Below, piece by piece: positions 46,996 to 57,235 of a stretch of DNA of 64,000 nt (positions within the stretch are counted from its first letter, which is position 1; each line of letters begins with the position of its first letter). The notes beneath the pieces are model-generated. The model saw only the letters and a list, made by a program, of their open reading frames with translations. It was not told the origin of the DNA and ran no database searches. Source of the stretch: Puccinia triticina (Eukaryota; Basidiomycota; Pucciniomycetes; Pucciniales; Pucciniaceae); assembly GCF_026914185.1 (NCBI RefSeq), contig NC_070573.1, positions 1,674,001 through 1,738,000 of the forward strand. Reading direction: 5' to 3'. The position numbers and the translations under genes were made by a program.

Positions 46996-48433
46996 TCAAC
47001 ACAGATGAAGCGGGCGAGTGGAGGCAGAGATCTGTGGATGGGAGTCGACGGTCTGACAGTCGGGCACGTGCTCGTCATTGTAGCAGAGTTTGCCGGGGCT
47101 CGAGCTGATAGCCGTGGTGTGGGCGAAGTGGTCGGGCTCGGAGGTAGCGGGGGGCGAGCAGGGCTGGTTGAGCTCGAGCGAGCTGGCGTCGCTGGCGCAG
47201 AAGCTGAGATTGGGTCTGTGGAAGGCGGGCTTGAACTGGGCGTAGGGACGGATGGTGGAGATGAGGTGGAGGGAGGATGGGCTGTGAAGGGTTTCGGCGG
47301 GGACGTGCTCGTCGATCGGATTGTGATGATGGTGGTGGTGGTGGTGGGGGGTGAAGATGGATTTGACGAGCTTGGAGAGGCCGAGGAAGCCGCGGAGGGC
47401 GTGGGTGATCGGGGTGGGATCCGCGCGTGCACGCAGGGAGCTGTTGAAGATCTCGAGGCTCCAGGGCCCGGAGTAGCCGGTCCGGACGACGGCCTCGATG
47501 AACGCCGGCACGGGCAGATACCCGCCCCGGTCGAACTCCATCGGGAACAGCCGCGAGGAGCGCGACCAGGTCATCAGCGCCGGCTTCTCCGCCGTCCCGC
47601 GCTCCAGCGGCGTCGCTAGTCGAGCCCCGTCCCCGATCTGCAGGAGGAAGATCTTCGTGCCCGGCAGTTGGCTCAGCTCACTCATCGACTTGCGCAGGTC
47701 GGTCTCCGCATTCGCTTGGATGCCTCCCGGGACCGTTGGGTCGGCCCACTCACTATCATTCAGCAAAAAAAAAAAAAGTCAGCTCTTTAATGCACCCCAC
47801 TTTAATTTGTGAGCTGGAAGCTGGATGGTTGGCGTACCGAGCCAGGGTGTTAAAGGAGTCCAGACAAATCCCGACGTTTTCCATGTCGACAGCCTGGACG
47901 ATGTCCCACGCCTGGCGCCACAGGTTGATGTGAGTGCCCCAGGAGAGGGCTTCGAAGGCGACCTTCTTAGGGCTGGGCGTCCAGTTAGCGGCGGCGACTC
48001 CGATAGCCCTGAGATGGTCGACGGCGGTTTGTGTGGAGGGGTCGAGCTGGTCGGCGGGCAGGGAGGAGGAGCAGACGAGGAGCAGCTCGGTGTTGAGGGC
48101 GTCCATGACGGGGAAGAGGGAGATGGCCTTACTGGCGCCGTCGGCGGCGGGCCTGCGGGACTCGACCACGTCCCGCAGGGGCTGGATGCAGGTGACGCGG
48201 AGGCCGAGGGCCCGACAGAGCTCGCCGATCTCGTGGGCGGCCTCGACGAGCCCACAGGCCTTCTTTGCCGCATGGTCCTCCAGGTCGATGAGCGAGACCT
48301 CGACGGCCGGGAAGCCGGCGAAGGCCGCGGCGGTCAGCTTGTAGGGCAGCCGGTGCGCCGAATGGTCGCCCAGCGAGTGCGAGAAGATCGAGAACCGGTC
48401 CCGGTGGAACGCAGGCACGGGGGATGGATACAT
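46996..48433 (-). CDS. 3-dehydroshikimate dehydratase (quinate/shikimate catabolism)
   Basis: Converts 3-dehydroshikimate to protocatechuate in the cytosol, the step served by qa-4/qutC in ascomycetes. Two exons, 47838-48433 and 46996-47752, separated by an 85-bp GT-AG intron, give 450 residues. The protein is a sugar-phosphate isomerase/epimerase-like TIM barrel. Segments FEALSWGTHINLWRQAW, GICLDSFN, ADPTVPGGIQANAE, MTWSRSSRLFP and GYSGPWSLEIFN align closely with fungal enzymes. The family's metal-ligand set is visible as Glu161, Asp192, Gln237 and Glu299. The catalytic domain ends near residue 331. A ~120-residue tail follows, starting with eight consecutive His (335-342) and otherwise Ser/Pro-rich. 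An upstream in-frame ATG exists, but the first 148 codons it would add do not resemble the family, so the start at 48433 was chosen. Confidence 0.88.
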
Positions 48434-49601
48434 TGTTGGCTGGAGCTGCTGGCACCTGGTAGACGGATGCAGGGGAGGGCCAAGCGGAGGAGGGTGGGCT
48501 GCTCTGTTGTCCGAGCTTGAACTCTGTTTGCTAATAGAGGGTTTTTTGTTTTGCAGGCTGGAGGTGTCTGCACTTGGGGGTGTGGGCTGTTCCCATCGCG
48601 CCTTATCAAGGACAGAAAATCCGAAAAGAGGGGGCGGCTTAGTTTGCAGGCAGCCGGCCGAAGAGGGAGGCCCAGGACAGCCGGGCGTGCGGAACAGCAG
48701 CATGCTGGTGCCTCGGAGCCGTACCTCCGCTGCTGTCCGGGGCCAGAGTTGGCGATGGTGAGCTTGTGGAGGATTCTTTCGGCGATGGCCAGCGAGGCGC
48801 ACCAAGGGCTTCTTTCCAAGTCGAGGCCGATCAGCCAGCGCGCGCTTCTTCTTCTGGGGGCTGCCGATCAGCCCCAAAAGAACTTCGGCAATCCTAGCAC
48901 CGCTGCAGCGCTTGTTGTTCTCTGGGTGGACTGCTGGGGGAACGCCGCGTCACCGGATCGACTAGCCGCCGGCTGTGACTTGGGCGTGCTTGGCGCTCTC
49001 CAAGCACCGATCAGCACGCTCGCCCCTCTGAGAGCGGCTGATCGCCATCCTGTGAAAGCCTCCTCAGGCCCAACTCTATCTATCCCACCCGGCCAGCCGG
49101 AAGAGAGCGGCTCGACTCCCGGCGAGCGAACGTGCTAAAGGCTTGCGGAGGAACAAGGCTTACAATAGACGGCCGCCGCAGCCGCCCCCGGCTCAGCTTC
49201 CGATCCCGGCCCTGCGTCGAGCTCCGCCGACAGCTACATGATATTTCGGCAGAAAGCCCGTGCAAGAGCTGGGGTTGCCTGCATGTTCCCAAGAATGCCA
49301 GGAGCCACATTGCTCATTGACCCCGGCGATGGGGGCTGAGGGAGCTATACCTGAATATGAGAAATGTAGATACATAACAAGTGGAACGGAATCTGATTAT
49401 GAAAGTTGAATCCACATAACAGAGGAGACCCAATAATGATGCTCCAAGCTCAGCCTTGATTTGGCCAGAATATAACAATAAGGATTGCTTTTCCTTAGTG
49501 AGAGTAGAGCATACAAGATCTGGCTTAATGAAATAATGAAATAGGTAAAAAGGATAAAAAGGAAAGAAACTGCCGGTCGAGACGTCTGGCCACAAATCTG
49601 A
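48434..49601. other. Intergenic, 5' flank of the dehydratase and 3' flank of the mini-exon gene
   Basis: GC-rich up to 49330, with overlapping frames on both strands that match nothing I know. AT-rich afterwards. Confidence 0.4.
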
Positions 49602-52600
49602 TCAGTCCGATTTTGCTTTGCCAAATGTCTTCCTGAGTGTTTGCATAAAGTTGCGGATCCCTCCAACTGCTTGATCCCAGAAGTTGAGTAACTTGAACTT
49701 CCAATCCTTTCTGGTATTCTGCCATTCCTGATAATGCTGATCAATACTTGCTTTATTCCACTTGTAATCAGCAGTATTTCTGCCCTGCGCCTCCGCTTGC
49801 GCTGTGAGCCACTTGACGAAGTACTTCTTCTGCGTGGGTGTAACCTCTGGATGATGGTAAGCAAACGTTTCTTCCATGTTCCTGGATCGAGCAGGTCAAA
49901 AGAAATCGTGGCGTGAAGACGTCAGTCTAGCCCTGTTGTGGGTTGCCGTATGTATGAAGTTGAACGTACATATGATCAAAAGTTGCATGGAATGAATTCG
50001 TGACATCACGTATCTTGCTGCCTTCCGCGACTTTTACGGGCAATTTCGCTCTGTATAAAGACAAGTGAAGAATGTTTCGAGGTAAGCCATACATGCTTGC
50101 TCATGTGGGATAGTTACCGCTAGACTTACGTTAGTCTATTATCGTTGAGAAACTTCAGGTAGCGGAACAAAATTGATGATTGGTCAAGTAGTGCGTCATC
50201 TTCCAATCGGGGACTCTCAAACTCGGAGCTGGATGAGATTTCGGATGACAAAAATCAGCACAGTAAACATCGCAACCCAAACCTCCGCATCATTTTCATG
50301 AGACATCACCCACTGAAAGGCACTCCTGAATTTCGCAAGGGTCTTGGGGTCGAGACCCCAGCGGTGCTCAGCAATGATCCTGAATTTCTTGAACTCACTG
50401 CAACCAGGTCACGTTTTAGATCCAGTCAGTTATTTTAGTCAACAGTTGTCAAGGACCAAAGGTACTAACATGTTTGCCTGATGTTCTGGGTTTTTCATCA
50501 GGTAGGAGGGTGCAGCTGGCGGCGGGCCTGTCTCTTCTTTTGGCGACTGTCCCTCAAGATGCTCGCCCTCGGCCGCCATAGCTTGCTCCGGCCCAGTCTG
50601 TTGCAAAACTTGCGGTGCTCCATTCTGGGGTTCCGGGTGTTCACCTGGGCTTCTGCTACTGTGGACGGGTTGCGCTGTGTTTTCCGCGGGGGTATGGGTA
50701 GCGGGGCCGGTTGGCACGCTCCCTTGCGTAGTCTCCGGAACCTCTGCTCCTCCATTCGGGGCCTCAACATTGGGAGTGGGCTGTCCTTTATTTTCTGCGG
50801 TAGGACCTGGCGTGGCTTCCGGAGTTTCGTCTTGTGGCGTTTGAGGGAAATAAATACACAACAACATTCGTACTCAGGATTGCATCGCACACACATCATC
50901 TTGGCAAATATTCAGGATAATGTGTCTTACGTGTAGGTGATGCGGGAAGTTCCTCAAGAACAACAGACGTCTTTTTGACAGGAACAGACGTCTTTTTGAC
51001 AGGGTTAATTATTTCGGCTGGTGGGTTTTCAGGGAAATGAAGTGATGGCGTCATTCGCACTCAGCATTACATCAAAAATCATATTAGCAAACGTTCATGA
51101 TGATGGCCCTTACGGGTATCTTCGTAAATTTCCTCAAGACGCGCTTTTCGGGGACCGTTTGTTTGACTGGCCCCGGTGGGATTGGATTGGGCTGGCAGTT
51201 TTTGAGGGAAGAGAGGTTATGACGTCATTTGTGTACTCTTAGCAAACGTTCATGATGATGTCTCTTACGGGTATCTTCGTAAATTTCCTCAAGACGCGCT
51301 TTTCGGGGACCGTTTGTTTGACTGGCCCCGGTGGGATTGGTGTAGGCTGGCAGTTTTTGAGGGAAGCAAAGGTGTGGAGTTATTTGTACTCAGCATAAGA
51401 TCACACATCATGTTGGCAATGTGCAAAAATATCTTCTCTCACGTGCGAATGATGTATGGTGGGGTTGCTCATGAACCGCCCCTGACACAGGTGACAAACC
51501 AGGCAAGTATTGGCCGCTGTGTGGACATCACAAAGGATTTGCAGTCAATTAGCAATCGATCAATCCGAAGCTGTTCTCAGAAGTGCTGTTTCGACAAACC
51601 TATGCTCGAGCTGTGCTGCAGTGGTACCTTTAGGTTGGATCAATCGCTGAAATAGATCTGCAACAGGAAGATCTTCAAACCCTCTGACGGTCGTGACCGT
51701 TACCTCGGAGTGCCTGAGTTACACGGTAGTAAATATATGATCATTTATTAGTGGAGTCCAGCGCGTCTGGCAACTCAATTTTTTTTTGCTCCCGGAATGG
51801 AATATGAGCTGGTTGCACTAGTCTATACACTCACCTAGCCCATGATCCGCTCGTCTTTTGACTGAGTGATCCCCCATTACCAAGCGCTGTCTGTCTACGG
51901 GAATCATGACGACCAAGAGTCCTTTTGAAAATAAATCATTGGGTATTAGTGGTCAAGATTTGAAATTGGGTGGATGACGAAGCCGAATATCCGGTGGATG
52001 CTGCTCACGTCATGGAAGATTTTTCTGTTATAAACCCGTTGTCGTGTTCTATCCTGACCGGTGTGTTGAGGATTTTCATCTCCCTGTGTGCGTTGCCATC
52101 GCCTCTGAGGGTGTAAGACGGTGGAAGATGCTGTCAGAACCACAAAAATTGTTAAGCGGAGACTCAGGCCACTCGACCATACTTACTTTCTCAGGTCCCC
52201 AGCATACAGATCACTGGAAGACACAAAAAGGATTAGCAAAGCGATCTGCATCAATCTCTCTGAAATGTTGCTTACTTGAAATATCCCACCGCCGTGCGAT
52301 CTCCTAAAACGAGGTCTCTATATCTCAAGAGGGATTTGAAGCTTCAATTAGATACATGCATCTGGGGAGCTTCTCTTTGAGAATTTCTGGGAACACTCAC
52401 CCGGATTGTGTCGCGGCGTTTGGTAGCGTAAGCTGACTTGAAAGTTCACCTCTGATTCAAGAGGAATCGGAATCTTGAATTAAATACGTGCATGTCGGGG
52501 GCTTCTTTTTGGGGTATTCCGGGAGGACTCACCTAGATCGTGCTGCATTCTTTGCCAGTGCAACTGTGCCATCCATTGGGGCGCCGGAACATCGAGCCGG

Positions 52601-52660
52601 AAGGTCAGTGACAAACACAAACAGGGCGCCCTTCAGGATCATCCCGGGGCGAAGAAACAT
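49602..52660 (-). CDS. Sixteen-exon 'mini-exon' gene, function unknown, possibly secreted
   Basis: Family not recognised. The frame runs unbroken through 16 exons: 52533-52660, 52401-52451, 52276-52323, 52187-52213, 52009-52104, 51835-51921, 51600-51713, 51443-51516, 51269-51346, 51114-51191, 50931-51017, 50470-50830, 50314-50397, 50130-50228, 49970-50050 and 49602-49881, for 590 residues. Introns are 52-122 bp with GT-AG ends. Twelve of the fourteen internal exons are multiples of three (27-114 nt). Phases are 2 for introns 1-7, 1 for introns 8-11 and 2 for introns 12-15. The N-terminus (MILKGALFVFV, then polar residues) could be a signal peptide. Exons 9-10 encode near-identical NPTGASQTNGPRKARLEE units. 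Exon 12 is Pro/Glu/Thr-rich. The C-terminal part is charged and Trp/aromatic-rich. The architecture resembles rapidly evolving effector genes, but no function can be assigned. Junctions were chosen by eye. Confidence 0.72.
50864..51400 (-). repeat. Tandemly duplicated exon-intron units within the mini-exon gene
   Basis: A ~155-bp unit starting at 51086 and again at 51241 is nearly identical, including the whole 78-nt exon and its donor-side intron. More diverged relatives lie around 50864-51020 (exon 11) and 51390-51450 (donor side of exon 8). All four have phase-1 introns on the downstream side. Confidence 0.85.
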
Positions 52661-53605
52661 TCTGCGGTTTCTTCTGTGGTGATGTTTGTGCGCAAGGGGT
52701 CCGATTGTCCACGGAGTATGTAAGGTTGAGCAAGCCTATAAAAGATCTGATTCAGAACGATGCGTTGATGGATGGGAAGGGGTAGATGAGGTTTTCTACT
52801 GGGGAGCGGATTGGCGACCGGGCTTGACACCTCGGAGGGGTGGGTCTTTGAGGGTATGCAACGTTTAGGAGTGATAGCGGATGTCCACAACGAGTCTCAT
52901 CGAGCAAGAAATATGATATCCAAGTAAAAGTAACCCCAGACAGGCCTCAAGCAGAGAGCCTGTGTTACAAACGGTATTACTTGAGTATGACAGCTCAGTT
53001 GGTGACTGATGCTGAAACCTGTCTCAATCACCATGTGCCAAGATGCGTATGCTGTTTCGGAATTTCTCCAAACTCGGCATTCGTATTGGCGACATCAGTT
53101 TGCGGTTTCATGTCTCGGGTTTCTTCATATGTATGGCGCCTAGTGGCGAGAGAAATGAGGAGAAATGTCTCTTATATGTCATTCGCAGTATATTTCCACG
53201 TATCCAGCATCGCATCCGTGATGAGCAAAACAAACATCGAGAGCCAGACTGGTAGTGGCCGGTGCTTTGTTCGCACCACGCCTTGGCAAAATCGAGCCTA
53301 CAAGCCTCCCTGGAGCCTCGAAGGGGCAGCCCCCTCGCGTGAGGCGCTTCGCGCCGCGCCCCCCGGCAGGCGAGGGACTTGTGCTTAGTTCGTGGCAAAA
53401 TCAGTGCCCTGAGATCAAGCACTGGCGGAATTGAACGACTTGATTCCGAGTTCCCAACAAAAGCAAAATGCTGCCAAAGCTGAATGTAAAAGTGTCTACA
53501 AAAAGAGATGGACGATTTCCAAACAAAAAAAAATCCAAGCGTATCGATTAATTTCCACAAGTTCCTGGTCATTCAGTGTCAGGCGCGGTGATGCCAAGAG
53601 TAGGT
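52661..53605. other. Upstream region of the mini-exon gene
   Basis: No gene recognised. A GC-rich segment with CGCTTCGCGCC-type palindromes lies at 53320-53395. Confidence 0.4.
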
Positions 53606-53621
53606 GAACTCTTCTAGCTAC

Positions 53622-54690
53622 ACCGGTGACTGCGCCGCAGTGCGGTGGTAAGCGCAATAGGAGCGCGGTGGAAAGGCAAAAATAACTTATAGTTATTTTT
53701 AAGAGGAAACCCAAAAGGGTTGTAACGGAGGGGCCAGGAGCGCCTGGGGTATTTAAGTGCCCTCCGATGGTCTTACAGGGCCTGCGCAATAGATGCGCAG
53801 GGGTGGTTATGAGACCTGTGACTTCTGGGGCCCGACTAAGGGTGTTTTTCAAACAAATAATCGTTCCCAGGCTAGGGGATAGAGATCCCAATAAAGAAAT
53901 GAAAACGGCGGACTTACTCGTGAAGAGGGTCCGCGGAAAAGGACGGCAAACGACTCAACAAACCGAGATCGTGACAATACAGGCGAGCGACCGGTCGGAT
54001 AGACGGGGCGGGGCTGGTACGGCGACGAGGTGGTTGGTCTGAATCTGGGGAGGCCCCTTCTTGCTCAGAAGCCTCCCTTTATATATCCTTGCGGCGACCG
54101 GTAGGGTCGCTGGTCTATTTCCAAATTCATCGCGGCTTCTCAGCCGCGGGAAGAACTAGTTAGGACAGGAGTAGTAGAGCGTTCTATTGCTCGCATAGCT
54201 CCTGTCCTCTTTACTCAACAGCAGGTGTTACTCTTCCTCGGTCCGAGGAAGAGTTCCACTCTTGATGATGCTTTTGTGGTAGTTCATCTTTGGCCGGGGG
54301 AGACACAGCAGTTTACTTCTTCGCTACTCTCCTCCGGCCGTTTCCTGTAGAATGTTCTACGGGTTTTTTGTTAGTTCAACAATAGCAAACCCGTTCTCTT
54401 GGCCTGAGAACGGGTTGTTTGATCATGGCTACTATTCTTTCTCTGGCCGATACCTGCGGCCGGAGTTTGTATGCTCTCTCCTTGATTCTATCAATCAATC
54501 AAGGGGAGGCTTTTTTGCATATTCATATTCTTATTTGCGGCGCTCTGCGCCGCACTCAATGCTCCGAAAGTCGTAGTCGCTGAAGCTGTGTAGGTTTCGC
54601 GACTACTTGGCGCTCTGCACCGCTAATAGTATGCATAGCATGTAGAGTAGTTAGCTGGGCTCTAACGTAGTCTAGTAGCCCGGCTGACAT
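53622..54690. repeat. Array of more than a dozen short GC-rich hairpins
   Basis: Consecutive inverted repeats with short loops include 53630-53640 (CTGCGCCGCAG-type), 53677-53700 (AAAATAACTT/AGTTATTTT), 53734-53747 (CCAGGAGCGCCTGG) and 53780-53801 (CCTGCGC...GCGCAGG). Further on are 54092-54110 (GCGACC...GGTCGC), 54131-54147 (CGCGGCTTCTCAGCCGCG), 54162-54207 (AGGACAGGAG...CTCCTGTCCT) and 54231-54253 (CTCTTCCTCGG/CCGAGGAAGAG). The series continues with 54291-54339, 54344-54363, 54388-54416 (11-bp stem, 7-nt loop), 54478-54507, 54537-54553 (GCGGCGC/GCGCCGC) and 54575-54605. No protein is encoded. TATTTAAG (53749) and TATATATCC (54080) are possible TATA boxes. Confidence 0.75.
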
Positions 54691-54905
54691 TCAGTATCCG
54701 CTAAGAAAGAAGTGAAAGAGGCTGCTGAGGGAGTCAAAGCTGCCGAATTGGAGCATGAAGGCTTGAAAGCTAAGCTGCACCCTCAAAAGTGAGTCTTTCT
54801 TTTGCGGTATGATCATTTCTCCGACTGACCATCACTGGCTCTGTTTGACCAAGGTATGTAGAAAGCACATGCACAAGCGGCTTGGAATACAGGCAAGAGA
54901 TCAAA

Positions 54906-56545
54906 CCACCAGGAAAGAAAAATAGTCACTTGATGACAAGTGACATCATGCCAGCTCCAGCGGGCTACCCACCATCTACCCACCATCTACCCATCATCTA
55001 CCCACCATCTAACCAGTTTAATAATTTCCACAGAAGATCCTCAGTTTTTTCTGGGCACCACTGATCCCCATTTCTGGTCAGCTGATACTCAGCTTTAGCT
55101 CCCAGCTAATTATGCTCAGCTTTGGTGCCCAGCTCATGCTCAGCTTTGTTTCTCAGATCAGAACCAGTCCTGGCCCAGCTTATTTTCAGCTTTATTCCAG
55201 TCATGGCTCAGCTTAGACTCAGATTAGGACTATCATTGGCCCAGCCAATGCTCAGCTTTAAACCAGTATTGGCTCAGCTGATTTTCAGCTTTGGATAAAT
55301 CTTGGCCCAGAAAATGCTCAGATTCTGAGTCTGACCACTCCTGTAACAGCTTATGCTCATCTGTGGACCAGCCTTGGCTCAGCTGATGCTCAGCTGTGGA
55401 CCAACCTTGGCTAAGACAATGCTCAGCTGTGGACCAGCCTTGGCTCAGCTGATGCTCAGCTGTGGACCAGCCTTGGCTCAGCTGATGCTCAGCTGTGGAC
55501 CAGCCTTGGCTCAGCTGATGCTCAGCTGTGGACCAGCCTTGGCTCAGCTGATGCTCAGCTGTGGACCAGCCTTGGCTCAGCTGATGCTCAGCTGTGGACC
55601 AGCCTTGGCTCAGCTGATGCTCAGCTGTGGACCAGCCTTGGCTCAGCTGATGCTCAGCTGTGGACCAGCCTTGGCTCAGCTGATGCTCAGCTGTGGACCA
55701 GCCTTGGCTCAGCTGATGCTCAGCTGTGGACCAGCCTTGGCTCAGCTGATGCTCAGCTGTGGACCAGCCTTGGCTCAGCTGATGCTCAGCTGTGGACCAG
55801 CCTTGGCTCAGCTGATGCTCAGCTGTGGACCAGCCTTGGCTCAGCTGATGCTCAGCTGTGGACCAGCCTTGGCTCAGCTGATGCTCAGCTGTGGACCAGC
55901 CTTGGCTCAGCTGATGCTCAGCTGTGGGTCAGCCTTGGATCAGCTGATGCTCAGCTGTGGAACAGCCTTGGCTCAGGTGATATTAATCTTTTGAATAGTC
56001 TCAAAAAATCTGATACTCAGCTTTGGAACAGCCTTGGCTCAGCCAATGCTCAGCTTTGTACCAGCATTGGCTCAGCCAATGCTCAGCTTTTGAAAATTTT
56101 TGGCCCAGCTGGTGTTAATCTTTGGAACAGTATTGTCCCAGCTGATCCTAAGCTCTGCACAAGACTTTTCCAAGATGATGCTCAGCTTTGGACCATTGTT
56201 GGCTAAACTGATGCTCAGATTTGGAATATTCTTGGTCCAGCTGACACTTGGATTTGTTTCAGGCTTGGAATATCCAATGCTCAGCTGTGGCCCAGGCTCA
56301 GCCAATGCTCAGCTTTGGCCCAGGCTCAGTCAATGCCTACTGCTCAACTTATGATGAGCATCAGCTGTTCCTGGGAAAAAATTAGGATCAGCTGACTGTG
56401 CCACATTGAGTGCTCTGGTGCAGTCCTGCAAGCTCTACAAGTGCTGGTGGAGCAGACTTGGAGCATTGCTGGAGTAGCTCTGGAGCAGAAACCAAAGCTG
56501 CATCATGTCACTTGCCATCAAGTGACTATTTTTTTTTTCCTGGTG
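54906..56545. mobile_element. Inverted-repeat element carrying a minisatellite
   Basis: Termini at 54906-54956 and 56492-56545 are inverted copies: CACCAGGAAA..., then ATAGTCACTTGATG and CAAGTGACAT. There is a further internal palindrome CACTTGATG/CATCAAGTG at each end. The interior is almost entirely degenerate copies of one 33-bp unit plus a homogeneous array. No transposase. It separates two halves of a coiled-coil pseudogene. No certain target duplication. Confidence 0.65.
55353..55979 (+). repeat. 33-bp minisatellite, 19 units, 15 of them identical
   Basis: The unit contains CAGCTGATGCTCAGCTG and reads as an 11-residue repeat MLSCGPALAQL in one frame without stops (213 codons from 55353 to 55994). 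Units 3-17 are identical. Units 1, 2, 18 and 19 are variants, and more degraded copies extend to about 55060 and 56350. The open frame is probably a by-product of the 33-bp period rather than a gene. Each unit contains the palindromes CAGCTG and GCTCAGC. Confidence 0.95.
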
Positions 56546-56934
56546 AACGGCTGGATGGGCTTCGACGGGAATTGGCTGATATGGAAAAGGCCAAATGGGG
56601 AGGCTATCAGCAAAGTTGATTCGACGATTGCGACTTTGCGACATAAGATCGACTCCTTCTTGCGTAAGGTAAGAGTGCACACGATGCTATAGAGCGGATA
56701 GAAAATACCTGCGAATGGGTCGCTGGGGCCAAAAAGTGACTCCTTCCGCATCCTTATTGTCGTACCAAGCTTGAACTTACTCATGGAGGACATCCGCTTA
56801 CTTTTGTTCGGTCAGCCTAGAAGTGAACTCGATTTTTCTGATAGTGTCGAAAAAAGAGAGAAACAGCTTGCAGCAAAACATTCAACGGTCATCAAGGACA
56901 AAAAGAAAATTGAAGAAACCATTGCGTGATTAGG

Positions 56935-57235
56935 TGGATTTCAACTCATAACTTGGGAGGGGGGTGCTTTGCGCCCAGGAGGGACTTAGCTAAGTTTAAA
57001 GAAAAATGCCAGAGCCGTATTATTGTTGTTTGCGCGTCAGAAAAATGATATCCAAAAAGTTGCTCATGAGAACTTGCTATCATTACTTGGTAGAAACTAA
57101 GCAAGTGTTGCATGCTCATAAACCCTAGTTTTTGATTACACCTGATAGAGAGAAAGATGGGAAAAGGACGAGAGAAAAAAGAAGGTTTTCAAAATATACT
57201 TTTCAGAGGGGGAAAAGGGGAGTGAAATGGAGCTT
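56935..57235. other. Intergenic, 3' flank of the GET4 homologue
   Basis: AT-rich, no gene recognised. Confidence 0.4.

Larger units (their letters stand above)
54703..56930 (+). pseudogene. Broken coiled-coil protein gene, interrupted by an inverted-repeat element
   Basis: An exon-like segment at 54703-54790 encodes a charged helix (KKEVKEAAEGVKAAELEHEG) ending at a good donor (AAA|GTGAGT). A following segment at 54855-54925 continues the helical frame into an early stop. Beyond the inserted element, 56548-56658 encodes LDGLRRELADMEKAKWGG and then, in another frame, KVDSTIATLRHKIDSFLRK before a GTAAG donor. A last segment, 56770-56928, encodes LLMEDIRLLLFGQPRSELDF and a Lys-rich helix ending at TGA. 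Frames differ between segments, so I read this as the remains of one heptad-rich gene. Family not recognised. Confidence 0.4.

Noticed and set aside
49602..49877. Stand-alone 91-codon gene at the end of the mini-exon locus
   Set aside because: Its start ATG lies just inside an exon with a good acceptor, and the frame continues upstream through several phase-matched exons.
53320..53395. GC-rich palindromic stretch as an rRNA or CRISPR-like fragment
   Set aside because: No similarity to rRNA segments I know, and no regularly spaced direct repeats.
53802..53815. GTGGTTATGAGACCTG as a fifth retroelement primer-binding site
   Set aside because: Matches the initiator tRNA-Met site over nine bases only, and no LTR end, target duplication or gag frame adjoins it.
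55353..55994. 213-codon ORF of 11-residue repeats as a secreted repeat protein
   Set aside because: The open frame follows from a 33-bp tandem repeat without stops and has no convincing start context, signal peptide or splice neighbours.
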